In this document: positions 13,721 through 22,082 of the stretch, in pieces
Numbering within the stretch: position 1 is the stretch's first letter
Layout: each line of letters opens with the position of its first letter
NCBI GenBank assembly: GCA_949292785.1
Contig: CASFBK010000006.1
Span: 1-64,000, forward strand
Direction: 5' to 3'
DNA: 64,000 bases
From: an uncultured Eubacteriales bacterium
Lineage (GTDB): Bacteria; Bacillota; Clostridia; Lachnospirales; Lachnospiraceae
Program-made: the position numbers and the translations under genes
The notes under the pieces: generated by a model
The model's database searches: none
Told to the model about the DNA's origin: nothing
Seen by the model: only the letters and a program-made list of their open reading frames with translations

Positions 13721-15997
13721 TTAACTGTTTTTAATATACTTTTCTGTAATATCCAGAGCAGTCGCAAATATATCCATAGGCGAAATCTCGTCTTGCATTG
13801 CTAATGCTCCTTTTTCTAATTCCTCTTTTATTCCACTATAAAATGCTCCCATATCTCCATTGAATTCGTTAGGCTCTATTTTTTCTATGTCTTTTAAAAA
13901 TTCTTCTTTCGTAATATTCAGCGTTCCGCTATTTTTTGCTTTCTGAATAAAAGATTTTAACTGCGGTAATTCAAGTAACTTTTCCAGTTCCATTTGATAG
14001 TTTTCTGGATTTACCAACGCTAACATTACATTGTCGTATTCACAGTCTATGGAATCAGTAAAATTATATAACTTTCTTAATTCAATGACAGTTTGAGCAC
14101 ATTGTTGAACCTGTTTTTGTTCTCCATGTAGTATATGGTAAAAAAATAATCTATGATATAAGCTTATGGCTAATTCCACATTAGACTTGTCAAAAGGTTT
14201 TAAAATGGAAATCCCCTCCTGAAAATATTTTGCACCTGTTTCAACTTCAAATTCTCCCCAGGCAATGACACCTTTATAGAACTTGTATGTTGCAGTTTCC
14301 TTTTTATTCTCTGCCCCCATTGGAATGATTTCTTTGTAAAGTTTCAGCATATACTTCATAGTGTTATAATACACATATTTTTCTAAATAAATAAGAATCT
14401 TTTCCAGTAAACAAAAAGCGGAACATGTATCGTCTATCTCTATTTTCTTGAAGATACTTTTCGTCAGATTTAGTAAATCACGATAAAAGATTTCATCTTC
14501 CACATTGGCAATATATTCATTTCCTACATTTTCTATAAACTGCTGACATTTAAGAAAAGATGGGTGGTCTGTTATCTCAAGCACTTCGTTCAAAAATGGG
14601 TGGATAGATATTCGATTTGTTTCTGCATCTTCCTGAATCCACCCATAGTTGATTAGGTCATTTATTATATTAAAATCAGTTGTTTGCATCCATTTGCAAA
14701 ATAGCCTTTTTGGAATACCCGAATTAGGCATTAAACGAATATGTTGTAATAAGGTCAGGTATTCCTCTGGTAAATCCTGTAACTGGAACAACCTTGTAAG
14801 GTGCTCTTTTGGTGTAGCCTTTTTTATTCTGGTATCCTTTTGAATACGGATTTTATTTGGATTGGAAAGATTTAATTTATCTTCTTTCAATGATTCTAAT
14901 AATTCTTCTGGGGTTAAGCCAGTAGCACTTAAGGTTTTTGCGGCTATTTCCACTGTCAGGGTATGCCTGTAGACCTCTTCAATAATGTTATGAACAACGT
15001 CTGGAGAGTTCTTTCCAGCAGGTGCATAGGTATAAAAAAGATTTTTTAAGTCCTCTATGGATTCAATCTCTTTTACCGCATAAGAAACATATTCACCAAC
15101 ATTACTTCTGGTTGTCACAAGCAGTTGGAATGACAATGATAAAATCTCCTGCAATAATTCATCTTCTTCTAATAATAGATTAAAATTATCTAATATAACC
15201 AAAGTATTGGAATCTAATTTCTTGAAAAAACGATAGTGCATATCAAATAACTGTTCTTCGCTCATATCCAAAGTATCATCTATAAAATCAAGTTTACAAA
15301 TTGTCTGATACATACTTTCTGTATAACGTAGATATAAGATATTACTATATTCATCTTCAAATTTTTTACCATAATGTAATGCTAACTCCGTCTTTCCAAT
15401 TCCTCCAATTCCCTGCAAAAAGAGATAATTTTCTGCATTTAACTGCTCATGAATCGTATTAAGTTCCATATCACGCCCGAAAAATTGTTTATTACTTTTG
15501 GGGTAATGGTAATCTAACAAAAAATCAGATAAATCCAATTTTTTCTCAAGAACATGTCTATCCCCCTCTTTCCTCCGTTTGATAAATTTTCTGTCAAAAC
15601 TTATCAGGATGCATTTTGTAAGGAATAGTAAATCATCATTTGTATAACTGGAAAGTTCGTTTTTCAGTTGCTTAGATAAGGTCATATCTTCCATTAACAT
15701 TTTGTGTATCTGCTCCTTTAATTTAGGAACATCGAAAACTTCTTCTAAAACTGCCGAAACATCTTCTTTCAGATAATCAAAATTTGGAGCAGATTGATAC
15801 AGTTTTCTTATTTCTTTCGGCACTCTTCTTTCTCCATTTATAATACGACTGATATTACTCTCATCTGTTATCTTAATTTCCTCAAATGAAAAGGCATACG
15901 CAAATAATGTATAAAAATATTCCTTATTATACTCATCGTGTTTGATATTTGCCAATATGACTTTTGAAATACTTGAAAAGTCAAATCTTTCTTTCAT
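13721..15997 (-). CDS. STAND-class NTPase with helical (TPR-like) C-terminus
   Basis: 758 residues from ATG 15995-15997, which has AAAGGAGGAAACGAA in front; upstream codons lack a start signal. An N-terminal region of about 150 residues contains a small HTH-like segment (ESNISRIINGERRVPKEIRK). An NB-ARC/STAND ATPase follows, with Walker A GIGGIGKT (196-203), Walker B LVILDN (266-271) and a TTRS sensor motif (QLLVTTRS). Then come winged-helix-like and helical-repeat regions to the end. STAND proteins act as ligand-triggered switches, and in bacteria many are regulators or anti-phage sensors. No effector domain (nuclease, TIR, protease) is obvious. It is transcribed against the mobilization genes. 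Confidence 0.88.
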   Translation of the reverse strand: MKERFDFSSISKVILANIKHDEYNKEYFYTLFAYAFSFEEIKITDESNISRIINGERRVPKEIRKLYQSAPNFDYLKEDVSAVLEEVFDVPKLKEQIHKMLMEDMTLSKQLKNELSSYTNDDLLFLTKCILISFDRKFIKRRKEGDRHVLEKKLDLSDFLLDYHYPKSNKQFFGRDMELNTIHEQLNAENYLFLQGIGGIGKTELALHYGKKFEDEYSNILYLRYTESMYQTICKLDFIDDTLDMSEEQLFDMHYRFFKKLDSNTLVILDNFNLLLEEDELLQEILSLSFQLLVTTRSNVGEYVSYAVKEIESIEDLKNLFYTYAPAGKNSPDVVHNIIEEVYRHTLTVEIAAKTLSATGLTPEELLESLKEDKLNLSNPNKIRIQKDTRIKKATPKEHLTRLFQLQDLPEEYLTLLQHIRLMPNSGIPKRLFCKWMQTTDFNIINDLINYGWIQEDAETNRISIHPFLNEVLEITDHPSFLKCQQFIENVGNEYIANVEDEIFYRDLLNLTKSIFKKIEIDDTCSAFCLLEKILIYLEKYVYYNTMKYMLKLYKEIIPMGAENKKETATYKFYKGVIAWGEFEVETGAKYFQEGISILKPFDKSNVELAISLYHRLFFYHILHGEQKQVQQCAQTVIELRKLYNFTDSIDCEYDNVMLALVNPENYQMELEKLLELPQLKSFIQKAKNSGTLNITKEEFLKDIEKIEPNEFNGDMGAFYSGIKEELEKGALAMQDEISPMDIFATALDITEKYIKNS

Positions 15998-16132
15998 TTC
16001 GTTTCCTCCTTTTTTATCTGCGTAATTTTGACAAGTTTGTGACAAGTCGTTGACATTCAGTTCTACATTGTCATTCGATATAATGAACTCATGATTCATA
16101 CTAGTAAAATCATATCACAAACAGATGTTCGG

Positions 16133-16144
16133 TTCAAGCTTGAA
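16133..16144. promoter_or_regulatory. Palindrome TTCAAGCTTGAA in the STAND/DUF961 divergent region
   Basis: A perfect 12-bp palindrome in the 195-bp divergent region. A plus-strand TATAAT at 16079-16084 lies upstream of the DUF961 gene. Direct TTGACAAG-like repeats at 16029-16057 lie before the STAND gene. These are candidate binding sites for the element's regulators. Confidence 0.4.
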
Positions 16145-16192
16145 TGTTAACTCCAAAAAATATTAAAAAACAGTAAAAAGGAGATTTGTAAA

Positions 16193-16552
16193 ATGAAGAT
16201 TATACCAGATATTAAAGCAACCTTTGGAGATACTTACTTTCTTGGATTCACAGAAAAAAAGAAGTTTGACCCAGTAACCAACAGAAAAACAGAGGAACTA
16301 GAAAGTTACATTTGCAAAATTTCATCTTCGGAATTACAGGAACAGATTGAAGTGATTGTTCCCTTAACGGTTGCGGTAGATAACATTAAATTTAATCAGA
16401 AAGTAACATTGCAGGAAGTTGTCATTGACCCATATGCCAGAAGTTCAGGAGGCGGTTCTTTTGCTCAAGTGGTACTTCGGTGCTCTGCAAAAGCAATCAT
16501 CATTGATTCTAATGATAAAACGGCATTAGAACGTAATAGTGGACAGAAATAA
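16193..16552 (+). CDS. DUF961 (YdcP-like) conjugation-module protein
   Basis: 119 residues, with the family hallmark VVIDPYARSSGGGSFAQVVLRCSAKAI (about residues 79-105). It corresponds to the small DUF961 proteins (Orf22/23) that open the transfer module of Tn916 and relatives. The exact role is not settled. It is cytoplasmic and probably linked to DNA processing. An AAAAGGAG ribosome site is present. It is followed by the origin structures and then rep, the standard order. Confidence 0.85.
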   Translation: MKIIPDIKATFGDTYFLGFTEKKKFDPVTNRKTEELESYICKISSSELQEQIEVIVPLTVAVDNIKFNQKVTLQEVVIDPYARSSGGGSFAQVVLRCSAKAIIIDSNDKTALERNSGQK

Positions 16553-16582
16553 GTATTAATTCAGCAGTACAACACTTTTCTG

Positions 16583-16723
16583 GCAGGCAGAGAGCCGACC
16601 GCTGGGCTTGCGGAGCAAAAAGCCCAGGCGGCAGCTTAGGTCGGCTCTGTCTGCGTGAGTGAGCCTGATAAGGCGAACGAACAAAGACGGGCATTAACCT
16701 CCCGTTACTAATAGGGAGGTTAA
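16583..16723 (+). other. Rolling-circle replication/transfer origin of the element
   Basis: A long stem (16583-16600 with 16639-16654) encloses an inner hairpin with TGCGGAGC in its loop. Further right, a perfect 10-bp stem (16694-16703 with 16714-16723) presents the loop GTTACTAATA. From memory, pT181-type Rep_trans origins expose a nick site ending in CTAATAG-like sequence in such a hairpin, and this is 35 bp upstream of a Rep_trans-family gene. I assign it as the likely nick hairpin. Confidence 0.65.
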
Positions 16724-16757
16724 TAATACAAAAATAAGAAATAAAGGAGTTGGAAAC

Positions 16758-17807
16758 ATGGAAAATATGAAAAAAGACCTGAATGCCCTTATTGACTGGG
16801 TGCAGGTAACCTTTAAAGAATTAAGTGATATGGAAATCATGGAGCATATTTTAAAATTTGATAAAGAACTTATGAACTATGAGGGAAGAGGAAGATTCCG
16901 TTATACAGGGAAATGGACATTTAGTGGAATAGAAATACTGACTCCGCCTGCTGATTATCCTCAGATGGGGTATCACCTTTATATGACAGGCTCTGCATGC
17001 AGGTCATTTGAAATTTACTTGAGGGCACAAAGACGTACATGGATTGAATTTTTCAGAGAATGTGTCAGATATGGTGGATGCTTTACCAGACTGGACATTG
17101 CCATTGATGATAGAAAGCCATATCTGTCAATCGCGGAAATTGGAGAGAAAATAAATGCAAGGGAATGTGTTTCAAATTTCCGTAATTGGAACTTTATAGA
17201 TGGTGGAACAATTACAGGGCATAAAACAGGATGTACTGTGAATTTGGGTGCAAGAGAATCAAAATGTTCTATGGTATTTTATGAAAAGAATTACGAACAA
17301 AGCAGGAAAACAGGCTTACCATTGGAGAATTTTGGAGCATGGAACCGATATGAAGTCCGACTAAGAAAGGAACAGGCTACAAATTGCGTAAAAAAGATTA
17401 TCGAAAAAGAAAATATCTGTTTTATTGGTCTGGAAATCATCAATTATTATATTCGGCTGGTTGTAAAGAATGAAACAGACAAAAATCGGGCACGTTGGCA
17501 GACTTGGCAACCTTGGGAACAACTCATTGATGGAATGGGCAAATTGAAATTGTCTATGAGTCCTGCACCTAGAACATTGGAACAGAAAAAGCATTGGATA
17601 AAGAACTACGTTGCACCAACACTCAAGATGATTCAAATAGCAGATGATAATACAGGAGAAGAATTTCTTAAGAATCTTATGGATGAAACTACCTTAAAGA
17701 ATAACCAGAAAAGGTTAGTAGAGGATTATTTGTTTGGTGTGTTGGAAATGCAGGAGAATAAAGAAAATTTAGCAGATAACACCAAATTAGGAAATGGAGG
17801 AATGTGA
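16758..17807 (+). CDS. Rep_trans-type replication initiation protein / MOBT-like relaxase
   Basis: 349 residues. The replication-initiation-factor domain shows TRLDIAIDD (110-118) for metal binding, and WNRYEVRLR (195-203), where Tyr198 is the likely nicking tyrosine. The family includes pT181 RepC and Tn916 Orf20, which nick one strand at a hairpin origin and can serve both replication and transfer. The candidate nick hairpin lies directly upstream, and AAAGGAG precedes the ATG. It overlaps nothing but is immediately followed by xis (TTG at the next base). Without a coupling protein in the element, transfer would rely on a helper conjugative element. Confidence 0.9.
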   Translation: MENMKKDLNALIDWVQVTFKELSDMEIMEHILKFDKELMNYEGRGRFRYTGKWTFSGIEILTPPADYPQMGYHLYMTGSACRSFEIYLRAQRRTWIEFFRECVRYGGCFTRLDIAIDDRKPYLSIAEIGEKINARECVSNFRNWNFIDGGTITGHKTGCTVNLGARESKCSMVFYEKNYEQSRKTGLPLENFGAWNRYEVRLRKEQATNCVKKIIEKENICFIGLEIINYYIRLVVKNETDKNRARWQTWQPWEQLIDGMGKLKLSMSPAPRTLEQKKHWIKNYVAPTLKMIQIADDNTGEEFLKNLMDETTLKNNQKRLVEDYLFGVLEMQENKENLADNTKLGNGGM

Positions 17808-18008
17808 TTGAAAAAGTTAGAGGTACCAATATGGGAAAAAGCAAATCTTACATTGGAAGAATCAGCGGTTTATTTTGGGATTGGAATAAATAAACTTCGG
17901 TCAATGACAAATAGTGAAGATTGTAAATATGTCTTATGGGTAGGAAATAGACGTTTGATTAAGCGAAAGGCTTTTGAAGAATATATCAGTAAGTCCTATT
18001 CGGTATAA
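17808..18008 (+). CDS. xis: Excisionase (Tn916 Xis family)
   Basis: 66 residues, with the family pattern VPIWEKANLTLEESAVYFGIGINKLR (5-30) and the basic WVGNRRLIKRKAFEEYI segment of the winged DNA-binding fold. Xis bends DNA near the element ends and directs the integrase towards excision. The TTG start follows the rep stop without a gap and uses the GGAGG inside the rep 3' end, so the two are translationally coupled. Confidence 0.92.
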   Translation: MKKLEVPIWEKANLTLEESAVYFGIGINKLRSMTNSEDCKYVLWVGNRRLIKRKAFEEYISKSYSV

Positions 18009-18030
18009 ATTGATTGAATTTGTAGAAAAG

Positions 18031-18073
18031 AGAGCCTTTTTATGATAAGATAAAAATATCATATTAAGGCTCT
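18031..18073 (+). terminator. Hairpin between xis and int
   Basis: AGAGCCTT (18031-18038) pairs with AAGGCTCT (18066-18073), with an inner TGATA/TATCA stem and TTTT after the right arm. A terminator or attenuator that should lower read-through from xis into int. Confidence 0.7.
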
Positions 18074-18096
18074 TTTCAGATGAAAGGAGAAGAAGA

Positions 18097-19254
18097 ATGT
18101 CTGCAAAACGTAAAGATAGAAGAGGAAGAATCTTAAAGACAGGAGAGAGCCAAAGAAAAGATGAAACATATATGTATCGTTATAACGATACTCAGGGAAA
18201 GAGAAAATATATTTATGCGAAAACATTAGATGAATTAAGAGAAAAGGAAAAACTGATACAAAAAGATTTAGATGATGGAATTGATTATAGTGGCGGGAAT
18301 ATTACTGTAATTGAGCTAGTGGAAAAGTATATCAGTCAAAAAAATGGTGTTAGATATAATACTAAAGTAGGATATAATTTTGTACTGAATATTTTGAAAA
18401 AAGAATCGTTTGGTCATAGAAAAGTAAATGGTGTGAAAATATCAGATGCCAAAACATGGTTTATAAAAATGACTAATGAGGGGCGAGGATATAGTACTAT
18501 TACAAGTATTCGAGGTATTGTAAAACCAGCCTTTCAAATGGCGGTTCAAGATGATATTATTAGAAAGAACCCATTTGATTTTAAACTGGATATTATTCCT
18601 AATACAACTAAGAAGCGTGAAGCAATATCAGAAGAAATTGAAAAAAAGTATTTAGATTTTATAATATCTGATAACCATTATCAAAGATACTATGATGAAA
18701 TTATGATTTTACTGGAAACAGGAATGAGAATCAGTGAATTTGTCGGCTTGACTTTATCGGATATTGATTTCAAGGATAAGTCTATTAAAGTTGACCATCA
18801 GCTTTCAAGAACTCGAAATGGTGTTTACTATATTGAGAAAACAAAAACGTCATCTGGTGTTCGTGAAATTCCCATGACAAAAACGGTGTACCAATGCTTA
18901 CAAAGAATAGTAGCAAATAGGAAAAATCCTAAGATAGAATATATGGTAGATGGTTATAGCCATTTCCTATTATTGGATAAGGATGGAAAACCCAAAGTAG
19001 CATTGCACATTGAAAAAATGATGCAAAGGAGTGTAGAAAAGTACAACTTGATGCATGAAGATAAATTGCCATCAATAACTCCGCATGTATTAAGACATAC
19101 GTTTTGTACAAGAATGGCGACAGGTGGTATGAATCCTAAAGTGTTACAATATATTATGGGACATTCGGATATATCTATGACATTAAATGTTTATACTCAT
19201 GCAAATTTTGAAAATGCGGTAAAAGAGTTTGAAAAAATGAATTTTGTAAGGTGA
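18097..19254 (+). CDS. int: Tyrosine recombinase/integrase of the element
   Basis: A 385-residue Tn916-type integrase. It has an N-terminal arm-binding domain (about 1-65), a core-binding SAM-like domain (about 70-165) and a catalytic domain with Arg211 (ETGMRISE), Lys250 (TKTSSGVREIP), His330/Arg333 (HVLRHTF), His356 (MGHSDI) and nucleophile Tyr366 (NVYTHAN). All catalytic residues are intact, so it should be active. It ends 141 bp before the phosphatase start codon, where integration takes place. GAAAGGAG precedes the ATG. The same site appears to have been used at least once before (att1). Confidence 0.95.
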   Translation: MSAKRKDRRGRILKTGESQRKDETYMYRYNDTQGKRKYIYAKTLDELREKEKLIQKDLDDGIDYSGGNITVIELVEKYISQKNGVRYNTKVGYNFVLNILKKESFGHRKVNGVKISDAKTWFIKMTNEGRGYSTITSIRGIVKPAFQMAVQDDIIRKNPFDFKLDIIPNTTKKREAISEEIEKKYLDFIISDNHYQRYYDEIMILLETGMRISEFVGLTLSDIDFKDKSIKVDHQLSRTRNGVYYIEKTKTSSGVREIPMTKTVYQCLQRIVANRKNPKIEYMVDGYSHFLLLDKDGKPKVALHIEKMMQRSVEKYNLMHEDKLPSITPHVLRHTFCTRMATGGMNPKVLQYIMGHSDISMTLNVYTHANFENAVKEFEKMNFVR

Positions 19255-19257
19255 AAT

Positions 19258-19284
19258 ATCTACACCAAATTTACACCATTTATG
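19258..19284 (+). repeat. Right-end integrase arm repeat
   Basis: Partner of 11444-11470 (25 of 27 bp identical), directly after the int stop codon. Confidence 0.7.
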
Positions 19285-19395
19285 TACTAAAATACAAAGA
19301 TTTTCGTAGAAATACGTTAAAATTAGGTGAAATCAGAAATTAGGAGAAATTGCTGAAAAGCTTGTAAAATCAATGATTTGAAGGAGTTTACATAC

Positions 19396-19426
19396 ATGAT
19401 AAAAGTATTATTCGTCTGCCACGGCA
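19396..19426 (+). other. attR core: first 31 bp of the intact phosphatase gene
   Basis: The coding start of the phosphatase gene serves as the right junction. The same 31 bp recur at 6647 and 11351. Because the core covers the start codon, and the element supplies AAGGAG upstream, integration keeps the gene intact. Confidence 0.75.
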
Positions 19427-19851
19427 ACATCTGCCGTTCCCCCATGGCAGAATTCGTATTCAAAGACATGGTAGCCAAACGCGGCATTGCCAATGATTTT
19501 TACATCGCTTCCGCCGCCACCAGCATGGAAGAAATCGGCAATCCGGTACACCACGGAACAAGAAACAAGTTAGCGCAGTATGGCATATCCGTCGCCGGAA
19601 AATATGCAGTCCGCATGGAACGCAGTGACTATCAAAAGTATGACTACATTATAGGAATGGATAGCTGGAACTATAAAAATATGCTCCGAATTGTAGGAGA
19701 AGACCCACAGCAGAAAATCAGCCTGTTGCTGGATTATACCGATAGCCCCGGAGATGTGGCAGACCCCTGGTATACAGGAGATTTTGATAAGACATACGAA
19801 GACGTTGTAGCAGGATGTGAAGGACTGTTGCAACATATTTTGATAAAATAG
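19396..19851 (+). CDS. Low-molecular-weight protein tyrosine phosphatase
   Basis: 151 residues from ATG 19396, which has AAGGAG 8 nt upstream; an earlier in-frame TTG is not needed. The phosphate-binding loop VCHGNICRS (Cys8, Arg14) sits at the N-terminus, and the general acid Asp lies in DPWYTGDF (about 117-124). Enzymes of this family remove phosphate from tyrosine or arginine side chains. Partners are unknown here. Its start codon region is the integration site of the neighbouring element, and expression is probably driven from element sequence at present. Confidence 0.93.
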   Translation: MIKVLFVCHGNICRSPMAEFVFKDMVAKRGIANDFYIASAATSMEEIGNPVHHGTRNKLAQYGISVAGKYAVRMERSDYQKYDYIIGMDSWNYKNMLRIVGEDPQQKISLLLDYTDSPGDVADPWYTGDFDKTYEDVVAGCEGLLQHILIK

Positions 19852-19883
19852 AACAATTATTATATCAAGATTTAATATTTCCA

Positions 19884-19943
19884 AGAAGCCGCAATCTATC
19901 TCAGAACTTTTAAGATTCTTTGAGATAGATTTCAGCTTCTTTT
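19884..19943. terminator. Hairpin between convergent phosphatase and hexapeptide genes
   Basis: AATCTATCTCA pairs with TGAGATAGATT, supported by outer GAAGC/GCTTC and a TTTT run. It overlaps the 3' end of the leftward gene. Confidence 0.65.
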
Positions 19944-20410
19944 ACATAATAAACTGCATTTTCAGTTATATCCTCGATTTCAGAAGAAGTTAAATCACGT
20001 TTTATCTTTCCGGGGTTTCCGATTACCAGAGAATTATCCGGTATCACCGTATTCTGTGTAATCAATGCTCCGGCTCCAATGATGCAGTTTTTACCAATGA
20101 CAGCATGATTCAGGATAACAGCACCCATACCAATTAAGGTATTATCCCCTATCGTACATCCATGCACAATAGCGCCATGTCCAATGGTAACCTGATTCCC
20201 GATACGGACATCTGCACCTGCGTCCACATGAAGGACACAGTTATCCTGAATATTGGTATTTTGTCCAATCACGATAGAAGCTGTTTCCGCACGGATTACT
20301 GCATTAAACCAGACGCTGGAATGTTCGCCAAGAGTTACATCGCCCCGAAGAATGGCACCTTGAGCAACAAAAACATTTTTTCCTATTTGCGGAGTTTTTA
20401 TAGTAGACAT
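19910..20410 (-). CDS. Gamma-carbonic-anhydrase-like hexapeptide protein
   Basis: A 166-residue trimeric left-handed beta-helix protein of the YrdA/CaiE/gamma-CA group. Repeats such as LRGDVTLGEHSSVWFNAVIRAE and IGHGAIVHGCTIGDNTLIGMGAV contain the His residues (IGHG, VHG) that can ligate metal, and a third candidate His lies in CVLHVD. Carbonic anhydrase or acyltransferase activity is possible, and many relatives remain unproven. AAAGGAATTCC precedes the ATG. It is divergent from amt. Confidence 0.88.
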   Translation of the reverse strand: MSTIKTPQIGKNVFVAQGAILRGDVTLGEHSSVWFNAVIRAETASIVIGQNTNIQDNCVLHVDAGADVRIGNQVTIGHGAIVHGCTIGDNTLIGMGAVILNHAVIGKNCIIGAGALITQNTVIPDNSLVIGNPGKIKRDLTSSEIEDITENAVYYVKEAEIYLKES

Positions 20411-20610
20411 AATGGAATTCCTTTCTTATAGAAATTTTGCAATCACTACAATAAATGACATATGTAAATAACATTATTATATAGGATGTTCTGAAAAAAG
20501 TAAAATCATACATTGTAAATCTTTTGCTCCTATCTGCTACTCCTATCTGCGGATGGCTGAAGTGTAACAAAATCAGAAGAAAGATAATACAAAAGAAGTA
20601 GAAAAACACG

Positions 20611-20662
20611 CTAAGAAACTGCTAAAATAATGCTAAGAAAACATAAAAATGACGCTAAGAAA
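20611..20662 (+). repeat. Helically phased GCTAAGAAA repeats upstream of amt
   Basis: GCTAAGAA or GCTAAAA starts at 20611, 20622, 20633 and 20654, that is at 11, 11 and 21 bp. The last lies 31 bp before the -35 box of the amt promoter. Phased direct repeats are typical of activator binding, for example by an OmpR-type response regulator. The rest of 20411-20610 shows no gene. Confidence 0.65.
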
Positions 20663-20684
20663 GTATAAAGAAATAAAAAAATAC

Positions 20685-20770
20685 TTGCATTGGGTTATAA
20701 AGTCTGTTATTATAAGCACACGACAAAGGTGTCAAAAGAACAACGGAGTTCTTTTGGCGCCTTTTTTGTC
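20685..20770 (+). promoter_or_regulatory. amt promoter with leader terminator hairpin
   Basis: TTGCAT (20685-20690), a 17-bp spacer and TATTAT (20708-20713). The leader immediately forms a hairpin: 20728-20741 pairs with 20748-20761 around the hexaloop AACGGA, followed by six T. A-x-x-G hexaloops are the recognition feature of ANTAR-type antiterminators, so nitrogen-controlled antitermination is a reasonable inference. The usual second hairpin is not evident. Confidence 0.6.
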
Positions 20771-20808
20771 ATTCAAATTATTAAGAATAAGAAGTGGAGG
20801 AGAACGTT

Positions 20809-22053
20809 ATGAACGCAGGAGATACTGGCTTTATGCTGGTTTGTGCAGCACTGGTATTTTTTATGACACCGGGTCTGGCATTTTTTTATGGAGGATTGGT
20901 ACGAAGGAAGAACGTGGTAAATACCATGATGGCATGTACGGCAATCATGGGACTATCCGTAGTGATGTGGGTTCTTTTTGGATATTCTCTTTCTTTTGGA
21001 GGTAATCACGGTGGAGTCATTGGAGATTTCCGGTGGTTTGGCTTAAATGGAATTGCAATGGATGAGGCAGGTCCTTATGCAGCAACGATTCCACATCTGG
21101 TATTTGTGGCATTTCAAATGATGTTTGCCATGATAACACCGGCGCTGATTACCGGTTCTTTGGTAGGACGTGTAAAGTTCAAGGCATTATTTTTCTTTAT
21201 TTTACTTTGGTCTATTATTGTATATTATCCTATGGCACATATGGTATGGGGACAGGGCGGATTCCTGGCAGAAATCGGTTCTGTAGACTTTGCAGGCGGA
21301 AACGTAGTACATATCAGTTCCGGTGTCAGTGCACTGGTATTTTCCATTATTCTTGGAAGAAGAAGAGGATATGAGCATACCGCATACCGTGTGCACAATA
21401 TTCCATTTGTTGCACTGGGAGCATTCATTCTGTGGTTCGGATGGTTTGGATTCAACGCAGGAAGCGCGTTGGCAGCAAACGGACTGGCAGCCCATGCATT
21501 TATGACCACTGCTCTGGCAAGTGCAAGTGCAATGTTATCCTGGATGATTATTGATGTAATAAAGGATGGAAAACCAACCTTGGTAGGCGCATCTACCGGT
21601 TTGGTGGTAGGTTTGGTAGCAATTACACCCGGAGCGGGATTTGTGCCAATCTGGTCAGCATTTATCATCGGAGGACTGGTAAGTCCAATCTGCTGCTTTA
21701 CCATTTCTTTCTTAAAAGGAAAATTGAAAATTGACGATGCGCTGGATGCCTTTGGATGCCATGGTATCGGTGGTATCTGGGGAGGATTGGCAACCGGTAT
21801 TTTTGCAAAAAGCTCCATTAACAGTGTTGCACGCTGGGATGGACTGGTATTTGGTGAGTACCGCCTGTTTGTGGTCCAGGTAGTGGGAATTGTGATAACG
21901 ATTGCAGTTGCGGTGGTCGGAACCTTTATCTGCCTTGGAATCGTAAGATTGTTTACAACGCTTCGTGTAGATACCAAGGAAGAAATGGTGGGACTGGATA
22001 TTTCAGAGCATGGAGAAAGTGCATATCCGACGTTCAACGGACTTGATTCATAG
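20809..22053 (+). CDS. amt: Ammonium transporter Amt
   Basis: 414 residues from ATG 20809 (GGAGG 8 nt upstream; an in-frame GTG at 20794 lies before the ribosome site). Eleven transmembrane helices fit the Amt/Rh fold. Visible family segments are FYGGLVRRKNVVNTMM, the pore region with GGNVVHISSGVSALVF (first pore His) and DAFGCHGIGGIWGG (second pore His). It imports ammonium. The C-terminal tail that binds PII is present. The PII gene follows after 30 bp, the classic amt-glnK pairing. Control appears to be by phased activator repeats and a leader terminator. Confidence 0.97.
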   Translation: MNAGDTGFMLVCAALVFFMTPGLAFFYGGLVRRKNVVNTMMACTAIMGLSVVMWVLFGYSLSFGGNHGGVIGDFRWFGLNGIAMDEAGPYAATIPHLVFVAFQMMFAMITPALITGSLVGRVKFKALFFFILLWSIIVYYPMAHMVWGQGGFLAEIGSVDFAGGNVVHISSGVSALVFSIILGRRRGYEHTAYRVHNIPFVALGAFILWFGWFGFNAGSALAANGLAAHAFMTTALASASAMLSWMIIDVIKDGKPTLVGASTGLVVGLVAITPGAGFVPIWSAFIIGGLVSPICCFTISFLKGKLKIDDALDAFGCHGIGGIWGGLATGIFAKSSINSVARWDGLVFGEYRLFVVQVVGIVITIAVAVVGTFICLGIVRLFTTLRVDTKEEMVGLDISEHGESAYPTFNGLDS

Positions 22054-22082
22054 GCAATTTAGGAAAGGAGAAAAATGCAGAT

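Larger units (their letters stand above)
11385..19395. mobile_element. Integrative and mobilizable element at the phosphatase gene
   Basis: An 8-kb AT-rich block between att2 and the intact phosphatase gene. The right half is a Tn916-like core in the usual order: DUF961, origin, Rep_trans-type replication initiator/relaxase, Xis, tyrosine integrase. The left half holds cargo and control genes. No FtsK/TcpA coupling protein or VirB4-type secretion gene is present, so it should be mobilizable rather than self-transmissible. Near-identical 27-bp repeats lie inside each end. Integration regenerates a full phosphatase gene at the right end. Confidence 0.85.

Noticed and set aside
16559-16660. Structured region before rep considered as a tRNA or rRNA gene
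   Set aside because: No cloverleaf, T-loop or acceptor pattern. The nested stem and its position before rep fit an origin or leader.
11385-19395. Element considered a self-transmissible ICE
   Set aside because: No coupling ATPase, VirB4-like ATPase or other secretion genes are present between the boundaries.
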